NCBI GenBank assembly: GCA_963205035.1
Contig: CAUJII010000109.1
Location: 1-18,563 of the forward strand
Source: Spirochaetota bacterium
Lineage (GTDB): Bacteria > Spirochaetota > Leptospiria > Turneriellales > Turneriellaceae
Length of the DNA stretch: 18,563 nt
Reading direction: 5' to 3'
The notes under the pieces are model-generated. The model had not been told where the DNA came from. It was given only the letters and a program-made list of their open reading frames with translations, and did not search any database. The position numbers and the translations under genes are program-made. Position 1 is the first letter of the stretch. Every line of letters begins with the position of its first letter. Shown here in pieces: positions 1 through 7,158 of the stretch.

Positions 1-1
1 T

Positions 2-73
2 TCGGGCTGACTGGATTTGAACCAGCGACCACACGCCCCCCAGACGTGTGCGCTACCACTGCGCCACAGCCCG
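2..73 (-). tRNA. tRNA-Pro (anticodon GGG)
   Basis: On the minus strand this folds as a full cloverleaf. The 7-bp acceptor CGGGCTG pairs with CAGCCCG. The D stem is GCGC/GCGC. The anticodon stem CACGT/GCGTG (one G-U pair) holds the loop CTGGGGG, giving anticodon GGG with G37. The T arm is GCTGG/CCAGT around TTCAAAT. A C1-G72 pair and discriminator A73 fit bacterial tRNA-Pro. The 3' CCA is not encoded, because the base after the discriminator is A. The gene lies 55 bp downstream of the metF stop on the same strand. Confidence 0.95.
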
Positions 74-128
74 CTTTATATCGGTCTTGCCGATGGATTG
101 GATAAACGATTTTTAGACAGGCCGTCAA

Positions 129-1028
129 TCAATATGAAGTGCGTATTCCCAGGGATTGATAAATCTTCAGCGTAGCCTTCGACTTGTTCAGCGTATAAAA
201 ATGCACACCCGCGACACCGTTGTCGATTAAGTCCATTACCTGCTCTGTCGCCCAATGGATTCCGACGTTCTCAGCGTATTGGTCGTCTGTTGCGCGATCG
301 AGAGCGCGCAAGAGCTTTGCCGGGAAGCGCGACCCCAAGGATAGCTCCGCCATGCGCCGCATTCCCTTGCGTGACGTCACAGGCATGATGCCTGCAACAA
401 TCGGAACGCGGATGCCAGCCAGAGCGCAGCGTTCTTGAAAATCGTAAAAGTCATGGTTGTCGAAAAAAAGCTGCGTGCAGATATAATCGGCCCCTTGATC
501 GATTTTCGCCTTGAGGTACTCAATCTCCAAGAGACGGTTGGGTGTCTCAGGGTGGCCTTCGGGAAACCCTGCAACGCCGACCCCCATTTGAGGGAATTGC
601 TTCTTTATATATGCCACAAGCTCGCTTGCATAGTGGAAGCCATCCGGGTGTGGGGTGAACACGCTTTCAGATTTGGGTGGATCGCCGCGCAGCGCGAGTA
701 TATTCCCAATGCCGCTGGCATTGTAGCGTTCGAGAATTTGACGGATTTCCTCTTTACTGGCACCGACGCATGTCAGGTGAGACACAATCGTCAACCCCAG
801 TTCTTTTTTGAGGCGCACGACAAGATCGTGGGTGAGTTCGCGGGTAGATCCGCCGGCGCCGTAAGTTACAGAGACGTACGCCGGTTCCAACGATTTGAGT
901 TCGCTAATCGTTTGAAAGAGAGCTTCGGAGCCTTCGGCTGTTTTGGGTGGAAAGAATTCAAAACTGAGCGCTGGTTTGCGTTGGGACAGTACATCCGCAA
1001 TAGAAATCGAGGGCGGTGAAACGGCCAT
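129..1028 (-). CDS. metF: 5,10-methylenetetrahydrofolate reductase
   Basis: Reduces methylene-THF to methyl-THF, supplying the methyl group for methionine synthesis. It is a cytosolic flavoprotein with a TIM-barrel fold. The 299-residue product matches the usual bacterial length. Visible family motifs are SFEFFPPKT (residues 22-30, with catalytic Glu24), VTYGAGGSTRE (54-64), the RGDPP loop (114-118, Asp116 near FAD), CTQLFFD (184-190) and GIMPVTS (213-219). The open frame extends 112 codons further upstream into the divergent gene's leader, but homology begins at about this ATG, so I start here. No strong Shine-Dalgarno is visible before it. A 100-bp gap separates it from the divergent outer-membrane protein gene. 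I see no SAM riboswitch in that gap. Confidence 0.95.
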   Translation of the reverse strand: MAVSPPSISIADVLSQRKPALSFEFFPPKTAEGSEALFQTISELKSLEPAYVSVTYGAGGSTRELTHDLVVRLKKELGLTIVSHLTCVGASKEEIRQILERYNASGIGNILALRGDPPKSESVFTPHPDGFHYASELVAYIKKQFPQMGVGVAGFPEGHPETPNRLLEIEYLKAKIDQGADYICTQLFFDNHDFYDFQERCALAGIRVPIVAGIMPVTSRKGMRRMAELSLGSRFPAKLLRALDRATDDQYAENVGIHWATEQVMDLIDNGVAGVHFYTLNKSKATLKIYQSLGIRTSY

Positions 1029-1128
1029 CGCACCGGCTACGCTCACTCGACGCGCCGTAAAGGAAAAGTCAAAAAAGAGTAGTCGGTATATTTGGGGTGT
1101 GTCCATCCATCCCTTCGCAGGGGACCCA

Positions 1129-2199
1129 ATGTACCATCGAATACGCTTTGTCTTCAGTTTGCTACTCTTTTGCGTTTGTGTAAGTCCTACTATAGCACTC
1201 CAAAAAGTCGCCATTTTACCAATCATCAACATCGACAAAGATCCGAATTTTGCGTACCTCGAAGCGACGATTACCGATTCTCTCAAAGACCGCTTAAGAG
1301 AAAAGCTGGCGTTCGACGAACTTGCCGAAAAAGACTGGACTTTAGTCGCGCAAGAGAACTTCATCTTACGCGACGAGTTTTATACGCGCTCCGCAGCGAT
1401 GAACTTGGGAATTCTCGCCAACCAAGACATCGTGATCGGCGGCGGGTTTAAGCCCATCAACAAAACGAAAGGCAAGACGATGATTCACGCGACGGCTTTT
1501 CTTCTCGATGCAAAACGAAAGAAAACAATTTCGCTTCTCGAATTCGATCTGCCCGCCGATAGCGAGCTCTTTACAGCGGTGGGGCAAGTCGCCGACAAAA
1601 TGGAAGTCGAGGCGCGTAAAGTAATCCCATCTAAAGAAGAGGCGGCGCATAGCGGATTCAAAACTCCGGGGAAGCCATTTTTTTCCGACTGGAGTTTGGG
1701 AGTTGCTGTTGGCGGCGGACTTTATGTCTCGGGGTACGCTCAGTACTTCGCGGCGCAGTTACCGGCGTTGAGCGCACAGGTGCATTTCTCGATGCCAAAA
1801 CTTTTTCAGCGCATGACAGGTTTTTTGGGATTTACATACCTCAACCATAAATTGAAAGACGGCAACGATTCTGCTCTACAATCTTTGGGCGCATCCGCAA
1901 CGACGACAAATTATCTTTTTTCTGCGGGGCTTGGGTACCAGTTTGAAATTTCTTCAAAAATTCTTCTCGAACCGTTCGTCGGCGGGGGCTACGCACTACA
2001 AACAACGTCTGTGACCGGCATTGGGCTTCAATCGAACTTAACGAATAGCTTTCCTTTAGCGCGGGCGGGCGTTGTGGGATATTATCGCATCAACGCACTC
2101 ATCGACGTATCGCTGAGCGGTGAAACATTTACCTACATAGAAAGCGGCGTTCTCACTTTCGTGCCTCTTCTGAGCGCGGGCGTGTACTATAAGTTTTGA
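1129..2199 (+). CDS. TolB-like N-domain / beta-barrel outer-membrane protein
   Basis: A 356-residue secreted protein of unknown precise role. Residues 1-23 form a signal peptide (Arg, then a long Leu/Phe/Val core, probable cut after TIA). Residues about 25-165 resemble the TolB-like amino-terminal fold of COG5616-type proteins: KVAILPI, then a strand-helix stretch with ITDSLKDRLREKL, and QDIVIGGGF. From about residue 180 the pattern changes to alternating hydrophobic strands rich in Gly and aromatic residues (GVAVGGGLYVSG, LLEPFVGGGYAL, LLSAGVYYKF), ending in Phe as outer-membrane barrels do. The ATG is chosen because AGGGGAC lies just upstream and the signal peptide starts there; a longer upstream reading of the frame has no signal peptide. 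A palindrome follows the stop. The barrel and export calls are firm; the function is unknown. Confidence 0.8.
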   Translation: MYHRIRFVFSLLLFCVCVSPTIALQKVAILPIINIDKDPNFAYLEATITDSLKDRLREKLAFDELAEKDWTLVAQENFILRDEFYTRSAAMNLGILANQDIVIGGGFKPINKTKGKTMIHATAFLLDAKRKKTISLLEFDLPADSELFTAVGQVADKMEVEARKVIPSKEEAAHSGFKTPGKPFFSDWSLGVAVGGGLYVSGYAQYFAAQLPALSAQVHFSMPKLFQRMTGFLGFTYLNHKLKDGNDSALQSLGASATTTNYLFSAGLGYQFEISSKILLEPFVGGGYALQTTSVTGIGLQSNLTNSFPLARAGVVGYYRINALIDVSLSGETFTYIESGVLTFVPLLSAGVYYKF

Positions 2200-2210
2200 T
2201 CGTCTTAGGA

Positions 2211-2250
2211 GCCTGTGCGGGAACTCGTACCAATGAGTTCCCGCACAGGC
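2211..2250. repeat. 16-bp palindrome, family A repeat, possible terminator
   Basis: The arm GCCTGTGCGGGAACTC (2211-2226) and its exact complement GAGTTCCCGCACAGGC (2235-2250) flank an 8-base loop. Two further inward pairs (one G-U) are possible in RNA. It starts 12 bases after the outer-membrane protein stop. No U-tract follows on either strand, so it is not a textbook intrinsic terminator, though it could stop transcription or protect the mRNA 3' end. The same 16-mer recurs at 6446-6461 (exact) and 12872-12887 (one mismatch). Confidence 0.85.
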
Positions 2251-2320
2251 CCTTAGATATTGACGCAGCTTAACATTCCTTGACTTTTTGCTTCGTGCTC
2301 GTTTTTCGACTCCGGTCCTT

Positions 2321-3613
2321 ATGCGTTATTTTCTACTCTTACTTTTTTTCTTAGGGTTGTCCCTCCTTCTGCGCAAGCGTATTCCTATTCTGGAGCGATA
2401 CCGCATTCCACCGTCGCTTCTTGCTGGAGTTTTTCTCCTCGTCTATTTCACCCTCGCCGATGCGAAGATGTCGTCTTTTTATCTACACCTAAAATCTCTG
2501 CCGGCAGAATTTATCGCGCTTGTCTTCGCGTGTTTCTTTTTGCAGCGTCCTCAAGAAAAGAAACTGGCGGAACGTCGGTTGCCGCAAGTTTTGGGAGAGA
2601 CTTCGCTTATTTGGGTTTCTGTCATGGGGCAGGTCTTAGTTGGACTCGTTGCAACGCTTCTCATCTACAAGCCGTTTTTTGACTTGCCGCTTTCATTCGC
2701 GTCTGTTTTGGAAACGGGGTTTGCAGGCGGGCATGGAACCGCAGTCGCGATGGGGCCGATTTTGGCGCAAAACGGTCTCGCAGCAGGTTTCGAGTACGGT
2801 CTCTTCAGCGCGACGGTTGGTCTTGTGTGCGGCATCGTCGGTGGCGTGTGGCTCATCCACCGTGAACACCGCAAGACGCGTATTTTCAAAGAGAAAGACG
2901 ACAATCTCCGCGTCTCGTGGGATTTACCGACACTCCTCAAGACTTTAACTCTGATTGCCGCAGCGTACTGGGTCGGAGTTTTTTACAAGGGCATTGTCGA
3001 GCACGAAATTTTACCGCGTGTCGCAGCGGCATTTCTGCCTCCAAATTTTTCTCTTCCGCTTTTTGCGTACACTCTCATCGGTGGCTTAACAGTCAGGCAG
3101 ATTTTGGTCTGGTCGCGCTCGTCTCATCTCATCGAGAACGATAGTATTCTCCTTTCGGCCGACGTTTTCTTGGAAGTCGTCATCGCGGCGGGGATTGCCA
3201 TCATCGACGTTACGCTCTTAGGCAGTGCACTTATTCCACTCCTCAGTCTATTCGCTTTAGGTTTTGCTTGGAACCTTTTTTGCCATCATGTCATCCGCCC
3301 GCGTATTTTAACGCACTCCTACAGCTTTGAGTTGGGACTTATCAACTTTGGCATGCTCAACGGAACTGCCGCCACGGGCTTTATGCTTCTCAAAATGGTC
3401 GACCCGAAATTTGAAACGCAGGCGGCGCGCACTTTCGCCGAGGCGTCTGCTCTTACGCAACCTTTTATCGCCGGAGGAATTTTGACGTTAGCCACACCTT
3501 TTATTTTGATGAGCATAACGCCGTGGGTCTCTGTGACTCTTTTCGCCGGTTTGTTTTCTGTGTGGTTGACGGTAGGGCTAACTATCGGCCGCCGCCACAG
3601 AGCGAAGCAGTGA
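2321..3613 (+). CDS. GltS-family sodium/glutamate-type symporter
   Basis: A 430-residue polytopic inner-membrane transporter, slightly longer than typical GltS (about 400). Two inverted halves are visible. The first has the signature ETGFAGGHGTAVAMG (about residues 131-145), and the second has the matching INFGMLNGTAATGFM region (about 343-357). These are the re-entrant Gly-rich loops of the sodium/glutamate symporter family. Hydrophobic helices fill the rest, with basic loops (RKRIP near 19-23, HREHRK in the middle). An in-frame TTG at 2288 could add 11 residues, but the ATG gives a natural N-terminus (MRYFLLLLFF). No clear Shine-Dalgarno is seen for either. It may carry glutamate or another carboxylate; the substrate cannot be read from sequence. 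It is convergent with rseP, with a 32-bp gap. Confidence 0.85.
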   Translation: MRYFLLLLFFLGLSLLLRKRIPILERYRIPPSLLAGVFLLVYFTLADAKMSSFYLHLKSLPAEFIALVFACFFLQRPQEKKLAERRLPQVLGETSLIWVSVMGQVLVGLVATLLIYKPFFDLPLSFASVLETGFAGGHGTAVAMGPILAQNGLAAGFEYGLFSATVGLVCGIVGGVWLIHREHRKTRIFKEKDDNLRVSWDLPTLLKTLTLIAAAYWVGVFYKGIVEHEILPRVAAAFLPPNFSLPLFAYTLIGGLTVRQILVWSRSSHLIENDSILLSADVFLEVVIAAGIAIIDVTLLGSALIPLLSLFALGFAWNLFCHHVIRPRILTHSYSFELGLINFGMLNGTAATGFMLLKMVDPKFETQAARTFAEASALTQPFIAGGILTLATPFILMSITPWVSVTLFAGLFSVWLTVGLTIGRRHRAKQ

Positions 3614-3645
3614 GATTGGATTCCGGCATCTTCGCCAAATAGAAC

Positions 3646-5154
3646 TTAACCCAATATTTTTCTAAAGAATACGTCGACGATATCGAGACCAATGACATAA
3701 ACCCCCATCGCGAGCATCAAGACCATGCCCACCCGAGTCGCAGCCGCCTGCACCTTGAAAGAAAGTGGCTTATACAAAGCCTCGATGAGATAGAAGAGGA
3801 TATGCCCGCCGTCTAAAACCGGAATCGGGAGTAAGTTCATCACTCCCAAGATGATGGTGATTTGCGCCATGAGAAGGAAGTACGTCTGCCATCCCATTTC
3901 AACGGTCTTTGCGGCAATCGCAACCATCTTGACGGGGCCAGAGACGCTCTTGTTGAACGAGAGCTTGCCTTCGATAATGCGCCAGAGCCCGACGAAAGTC
4001 GACTTCGCGATAAAAATTGTTTCGTCGAAACTGAGAGCCACTTTGCCGAAGAACGAAACTTCTTGAAGGTTGCTGAGAGCTCGTTCTGCAGGCCGGATGC
4101 CGATTTGATTTCTAAATCCCAAATCGATGTCAGCAGCAATGACCACAGGCCCGACTCGAAGCTCGGCCTTGCTGCGCGCTGCAGCTTCGAGCGCTTTGCG
4201 GAAGTTTGCAAACGAAGTAAAGCTCTCGCCGTTGATAAAGATGTTTTGAAAATCGGCACCGCCGTTTTCTTCGACAATGATTTCGGGGAGCTTCTTGCCG
4301 GTTTGCAAATCGCGCACTGCTTTGAATGTGACGCGAGGGACTTTCTTGAGAGGCGCTACAAGAGTGAGGACTTTGCCGTCGCGTTGAACGAGCAACTCTG
4401 CGCTTGTCGCTTCTTTAGCGTTCAAGACTTGGATTAAATCTTCAATCGAATAGAGAGTAACCCCATTGGCCTTGAGGATTTCGTCGCCCTTTTTGAGATC
4501 CGTGCCCTTGGGGCCTGGCTCTACCATCGTCAGACGCGAGAGCGGTCGGGCACCAATCAGCATTCCGGGAGTTCCAGGTTCGCTGCGCGTTATCGGTAGA
4601 GTCAGCGCAAGGTTCTTGCCGTCTCGCAAAACATGAGCGTCGATAGTCTCGGATTTTGCAAAACCCGCCTCGTACATGATGCGATCAAAAGAAGGTGTGG
4701 GATTTCCATCGAGTCTCTCAATGCGATCGCCGTCGCGCAAACCGGCTGCATAGACAGAAGACTTTTCGTCGACGCGTACTGTGTTGTCCATCGGGCGGTA
4801 GCCACCCAGGAGAAGGAAGAGGACGATGAAAAATCCTAAGAGCACAGAAAAGAACGGGCCGCCAAATGCCAAAGCGATCCGACGCCAGGGCCCGACAGAA
4901 AAGAAGTCGCCCTTCCGCACCTTGCGGTCTTGCTTCGAAGGATCGTCTCCATAGAATTGAACGTAACCGCCGAGGGGGATGGCGGTGATTTGATAAATCG
5001 TTCCTTTGCGTCTTTTGAAGAGCCAACCTCGACCATAACCAATCGAGAAAACGCGGGGCCTTACACCGGAAAGTTTACCGATTAAGAAATGCCCCAGCTC
5101 GTGGAAAAAAACGCAGACGCCTAAGAGGAGAATACCTGCAAGTATCGATAGCAC
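3646..5154 (-). CDS. rseP: RseP-type site-2 intramembrane metalloprotease
   Basis: An M50B zinc protease that cuts transmembrane anchors, classically of anti-sigma factors, within the inner membrane. The HExxH zinc site is HELGH (residues 18-22) in the first membrane helix. The third ligand lies in NLLPIPVLDGGH (440-451, Asp448) near the C-terminus. ITAIPLGGYVQFYGDD (56-71) is the conserved membrane-associated loop. Two PDZ-like segments follow: about 125-200 (AAGLRDGDRIERLDG) and about 205-275 (LKKGDEILKANG). A further segment of about 290-345 makes the 502-residue protein longer than E. coli RseP (about 450). The start codon is GTG with no obvious Shine-Dalgarno. The usual neighbours of rseP (dxr, cdsA, bamA) are absent here, so its client cannot be inferred from context. 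Confidence 0.93.
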   Translation of the reverse strand: MLSILAGILLLGVCVFFHELGHFLIGKLSGVRPRVFSIGYGRGWLFKRRKGTIYQITAIPLGGYVQFYGDDPSKQDRKVRKGDFFSVGPWRRIALAFGGPFFSVLLGFFIVLFLLLGGYRPMDNTVRVDEKSSVYAAGLRDGDRIERLDGNPTPSFDRIMYEAGFAKSETIDAHVLRDGKNLALTLPITRSEPGTPGMLIGARPLSRLTMVEPGPKGTDLKKGDEILKANGVTLYSIEDLIQVLNAKEATSAELLVQRDGKVLTLVAPLKKVPRVTFKAVRDLQTGKKLPEIIVEENGGADFQNIFINGESFTSFANFRKALEAAARSKAELRVGPVVIAADIDLGFRNQIGIRPAERALSNLQEVSFFGKVALSFDETIFIAKSTFVGLWRIIEGKLSFNKSVSGPVKMVAIAAKTVEMGWQTYFLLMAQITIILGVMNLLPIPVLDGGHILFYLIEALYKPLSFKVQAAATRVGMVLMLAMGVYVIGLDIVDVFFRKILG

Positions 5155-5220
5155 GTTTCAAGGTAGAATTTCGAGAGAGGCCGGAAAGGACTTTCTCAAA
5201 AGCGTTTCACTCCCGGACGC

Positions 5221-5388
5221 GGGATAAATCAGGTGGGTATTCTGACGCTTTGCAAAAAACCTTGCCTCAAAGGCTTTGCAAAATCACGAGTAGGTTACAT
5301 AACGGTTTGCAACCTGCTCGTGATTTTCATGGCTATTCATCCTAAGAGGCGGCAAAATTTTTTGCCGTGGCCCCACCTGATTTATCCC
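5221..5388. repeat. 168-bp nested inverted-repeat element (family B ends)
   Basis: The ends are an exact 17-bp inverted repeat: GGGATAAATCAGGTGGG at 5221-5237 and its complement at 5372-5388. Inside is a second inverted repeat of 17 bp with one mismatch (5280-5296 and 5311-5327, starting AAAATCACGAG). There is also an 11-bp direct repeat GCTTTGCAAAA (5247-5257, 5273-5283) and a short hairpin GGCAAAATTTTTTGCC (5351-5366). No open frame of note is present. The right end contains the purM stop codon. The architecture looks like a miniature mobile element or a large structured 3' region; no clear target-site duplication is seen. Confidence 0.75.
5280..5327. repeat. Inner long hairpin of the rseP-purM element
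   Basis: Arms 5280-5296 and 5311-5327 are complementary at 16 of 17 positions, the exception being a T/C difference that can form a G-U pair in one of the two possible RNAs. The loop is 14 bases. It sits between the two minus-strand genes purM (upstream) and rseP (downstream), where a purM terminator would be expected. No U-run follows the stem directly on the minus strand. Confidence 0.7.
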
Positions 5389-6398
5389 ACGCCCGTAACT
5401 CCCTGCCCTTCGACAAGGCGGCCCATCACCTGCGCTTCTGCATAGACACCACGTATTTTGGAAAGCTCCGATGGATCGGCGATGAGGATAAGGCCCGTGC
5501 CCATGTTAAACGTATGGAAAAGTTTGTCGCGCTCGACAAACTTTTCGAGAACAGACGCAGCCTTCAAGCGGAACGGTTCCGCGTTCTCGATTCGCGCACC
5601 CAGACCTTGCCGCACTGCACGCGGTAGGTTTTCGTGAATCCCCCCCCCTGTAATGTGCGCGATACCTTTGATTGCAGCGCTCTGTAGGAGTGCTGGAACT
5701 TCTTTATAGATACGCGTGGGATTTAGCCATGTACTCAAAAAATTTTCTCTGTCGGCAACCATCGTTTGAAACTCGGCCGGATTATTTTTTTCCAAGTCTT
5801 GAAAAATCTTGCGAACAAGAGAGTACCCGTTCGAGTGCAACCCGCTCGACGGAATGCCTATCACGAGGTCGCCTTCGCGCTGCGCCGCAAAATCGGGCAA
5901 AACTCGCTCGCGTGGGATAAATCCCACAGCGAAGCCTGCTAAGTCGAAATCGTCGTCGGGCATGACACCGGGATGTTCGGCAGTTTCTCCGCCCAAGAGC
6001 GCCATGGGAGTCAAAGCACACGCATCGGTAATGCTCGAAAGGACGCGGTTGTACCACGACTCGCTGAGTTTTCCGCAAGCGATGTAGTCCAAGAAAAAAG
6101 CAGGCGTCGCTCCCGCGCAAAACAGATCGTTGACGCACATGGCGACAAGATCCTGGCCGATGCCTTCGAGATAATTGAACCGACGCAAGAGCTGTGTTTT
6201 TGTGCCGACGCCGTCGGTAGCGGCAACGGCGTCGAAACCGGGAATCGCGATAAGTTCAAAGCGTCCGGCGAACCCTCCATACTGCCCGACAACAGAACCG
6301 ACACCCGGCACGGTGTGCGTCTTGCTGATGCGCTCTTTCAAATTGAGGATTAACTGTTGTGCGTATTCGGTGTTGACCCCTGCGGCTTTGTAATCCAT
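5382..6398 (-). CDS. purM: Phosphoribosylformylglycinamidine cyclo-ligase (AIR synthetase)
   Basis: Catalyses ATP-dependent ring closure of FGAM to aminoimidazole ribotide, the fifth step of purine synthesis. The 338-residue length is normal for PurM. Motifs in order are DYKAAGVN at the N-terminus, DGVGTK (62-67), DLVAMCVNDL (83-92), GATPAFFLDY (96-105), GGETAEHPGVM (nucleotide region) and HITGGGIHENLPR (about 248-260). The Gly triplet there is encoded by nine consecutive G residues (5640-5648 on the plus strand as C), a possible slippage site. The last codons and the TAA stop lie inside the right arm of the family B repeat. The start is the ATG giving MDYKAAG, the usual N-terminus. No Shine-Dalgarno is evident. 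It lies downstream of brnA, with a 65-bp gap. Confidence 0.96.
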   Translation of the reverse strand: MDYKAAGVNTEYAQQLILNLKERISKTHTVPGVGSVVGQYGGFAGRFELIAIPGFDAVAATDGVGTKTQLLRRFNYLEGIGQDLVAMCVNDLFCAGATPAFFLDYIACGKLSESWYNRVLSSITDACALTPMALLGGETAEHPGVMPDDDFDLAGFAVGFIPRERVLPDFAAQREGDLVIGIPSSGLHSNGYSLVRKIFQDLEKNNPAEFQTMVADRENFLSTWLNPTRIYKEVPALLQSAAIKGIAHITGGGIHENLPRAVRQGLGARIENAEPFRLKAASVLEKFVERDKLFHTFNMGTGLILIADPSELSKIRGVYAEAQVMGRLVEGQGVTGVG

Positions 6399-6445
6399 AA
6401 GAAAGAAAAAGATTTTGAGATAGGGGGCAAACGATTTTGTGGCAC

Positions 6446-6461
6446 GAGTTCCCGCACAGGC
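6446..6461 (+). repeat. Family A repeat, single arm at brnA 3' end
   Basis: GAGTTCCCGCACAGGC is an exact match to the right arm of the palindrome at 2235-2250. Flanking similarity extends it to about 6442-6467 (GCACGAGTT... on the left, TCTTAG on the right). Its extended 3' end runs into the brnA stop codon (6464-6466). Only one arm is present, so it does not form the long hairpin here. Confidence 0.85.
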
Positions 6462-6463
6462 TC

Positions 6464-6751
6464 TTAGCTAATCTCCCTTTCCAAAATAGTCTTAATGTAT
6501 CTTTGGTAGGATGAAAACCCAGCGCGCCGCGCTTTGGATTTAATGCGCTGTAGTACTGCGGGCTTAAATCGAATGGACACTAATTTTTCACGCTCACTCT
6601 CTTTTTTGGGAGGACGACCAATTTTTCTAATTTCCGTAGGTTTTAACCTATTAAAAGTCGCTTTATCTACCGTTTTGAATGTTTTCAACTGCTCGGTAGT
6701 CAACGCAGGCAAATTGTCAGTATCGTAGTTATCCCATGGATTCTTTTTCAT
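6464..6751 (-). CDS. brnA: BrnA-like antitoxin (type II TA)
   Basis: A 95-residue basic protein. The C-terminal part (about 58-95: VSIRFKPAVLQRIKSKAR, then FSSYQRYIKTILE) reads as a short beta strand followed by two helices, the ribbon-helix-helix layout of BrnA/CopG-type DNA-binding antitoxins. The N-terminal half is polar and probably wraps the toxin. The start overlaps the 3' end of brnT by 23 bp, so the two are co-translated in the toxin-first order typical of brnTA. BrnA normally neutralises BrnT and represses its own promoter. The family is clear from partner and order; residue-level similarity to well-known BrnA proteins is moderate. Confidence 0.82.
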   Translation of the reverse strand: MKKNPWDNYDTDNLPALTTEQLKTFKTVDKATFNRLKPTEIRKIGRPPKKESEREKLVSIRFKPAVLQRIKSKARRAGFSSYQRYIKTILEREIS

Positions 6752-7004
6752 GTTGCATCACCTTCCTTGCCGAAATTATTCGAATCGCTTCATCTTCGCC
6801 TTGGATGCGATAGCAATGCACAACAAGCAATTCCCGGGCAGACGCAGAAACGCCCAAAGCAAAGTATCGCGGCTCCGCATGAGACTTGCTATCCACTGCC
6901 AATTTGTAACCGGGTCTTTCAAAAATTGTGGCCGCTTCTTCAAAAGAAACCCCATGCTTTTTCTGATTCTTGCGGTTCTTTCCCTCATCCCATTCAAAGA
7001 TCAT
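6729..7004 (-). CDS. brnT: BrnT-like ribonuclease toxin
   Basis: A 91-residue toxin with the BrnT signature: FEWDEGKNRKNQKKHGVSFEEA at the N-terminus (residues 3-24), RYFALGVSASARELLVVHC in the middle, and EAIRIISARKVMQHE at the C-terminus. BrnT has a RelE-like fold and cleaves RNA, arresting growth until BrnA is resupplied. The full length is intact with no frameshift, so the module may be active. The ATG is set by the conserved N-terminus; no Shine-Dalgarno precedes it. It is divergent from the cyclase-cox operon. Confidence 0.9.
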   Translation of the reverse strand: MIFEWDEGKNRKNQKKHGVSFEEAATIFERPGYKLAVDSKSHAEPRYFALGVSASARELLVVHCYRIQGEDEAIRIISARKVMQHEKESMG

Positions 7005-7011
7005 CTATTTA

Positions 7012-7021
7012 TGTATATACA
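7012..7021. promoter_or_regulatory. Candidate BrnA operator palindrome
   Basis: TGTATATACA is a perfect 10-bp palindrome beginning 8 bases upstream of the brnT start. Autoregulation by a ribbon-helix-helix antitoxin at a short palindrome over the promoter is the known pattern for brnTA. The site is AT-rich and short, so chance is possible. Confidence 0.35.
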
Positions 7022-7088
7022 GTAACAAATAAACGCCTTCGTGCCAAGAAAATTGTGAAAGAATTCGAATGCCACGAAGCCGGTGCGA

Positions 7089-7094
7089 TATAAA
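7089..7094 (+). promoter_or_regulatory. Possible -10 box of the cyclase-cox operon
   Basis: TATAAA lies 65 bases upstream of the cyclase ATG in the brnT/cyclase divergent gap, the only place where a promoter for the six-gene run would be expected. No convincing -35 box is found at the right spacing, so this is tentative. Confidence 0.25.
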
Positions 7095-7158
7095 AACGAC
7101 ATACCCACTCTTAATTTACGCTTCTCAAAAGGTTTCTGAGTTTCGCAACGGAGACGCA

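Noticed and set aside
435..1019. Plus-strand open frame of 194 codons opposite metF
   Set aside because: It lies wholly antisense to metF, has no family motif, and its length is explained by the codon pattern of metF.
1029..1128. Possible SAM/S-box riboswitch before metF
   Set aside because: The 100-bp divergent gap is too short and shows no S-box conserved core or terminator stem.
3862..4437. Plus-strand open frame of 191 codons opposite rseP
   Set aside because: Antisense to a clearly coding gene; no start signal or recognisable domain.
5912..5927. GTGGGATAAATCCCAC palindrome resembling the family B repeat
   Set aside because: It lies within purM and encodes part of a conserved segment (VGFIPRE); only the GGGATAAATC core matches, so I treat it as coincidence.
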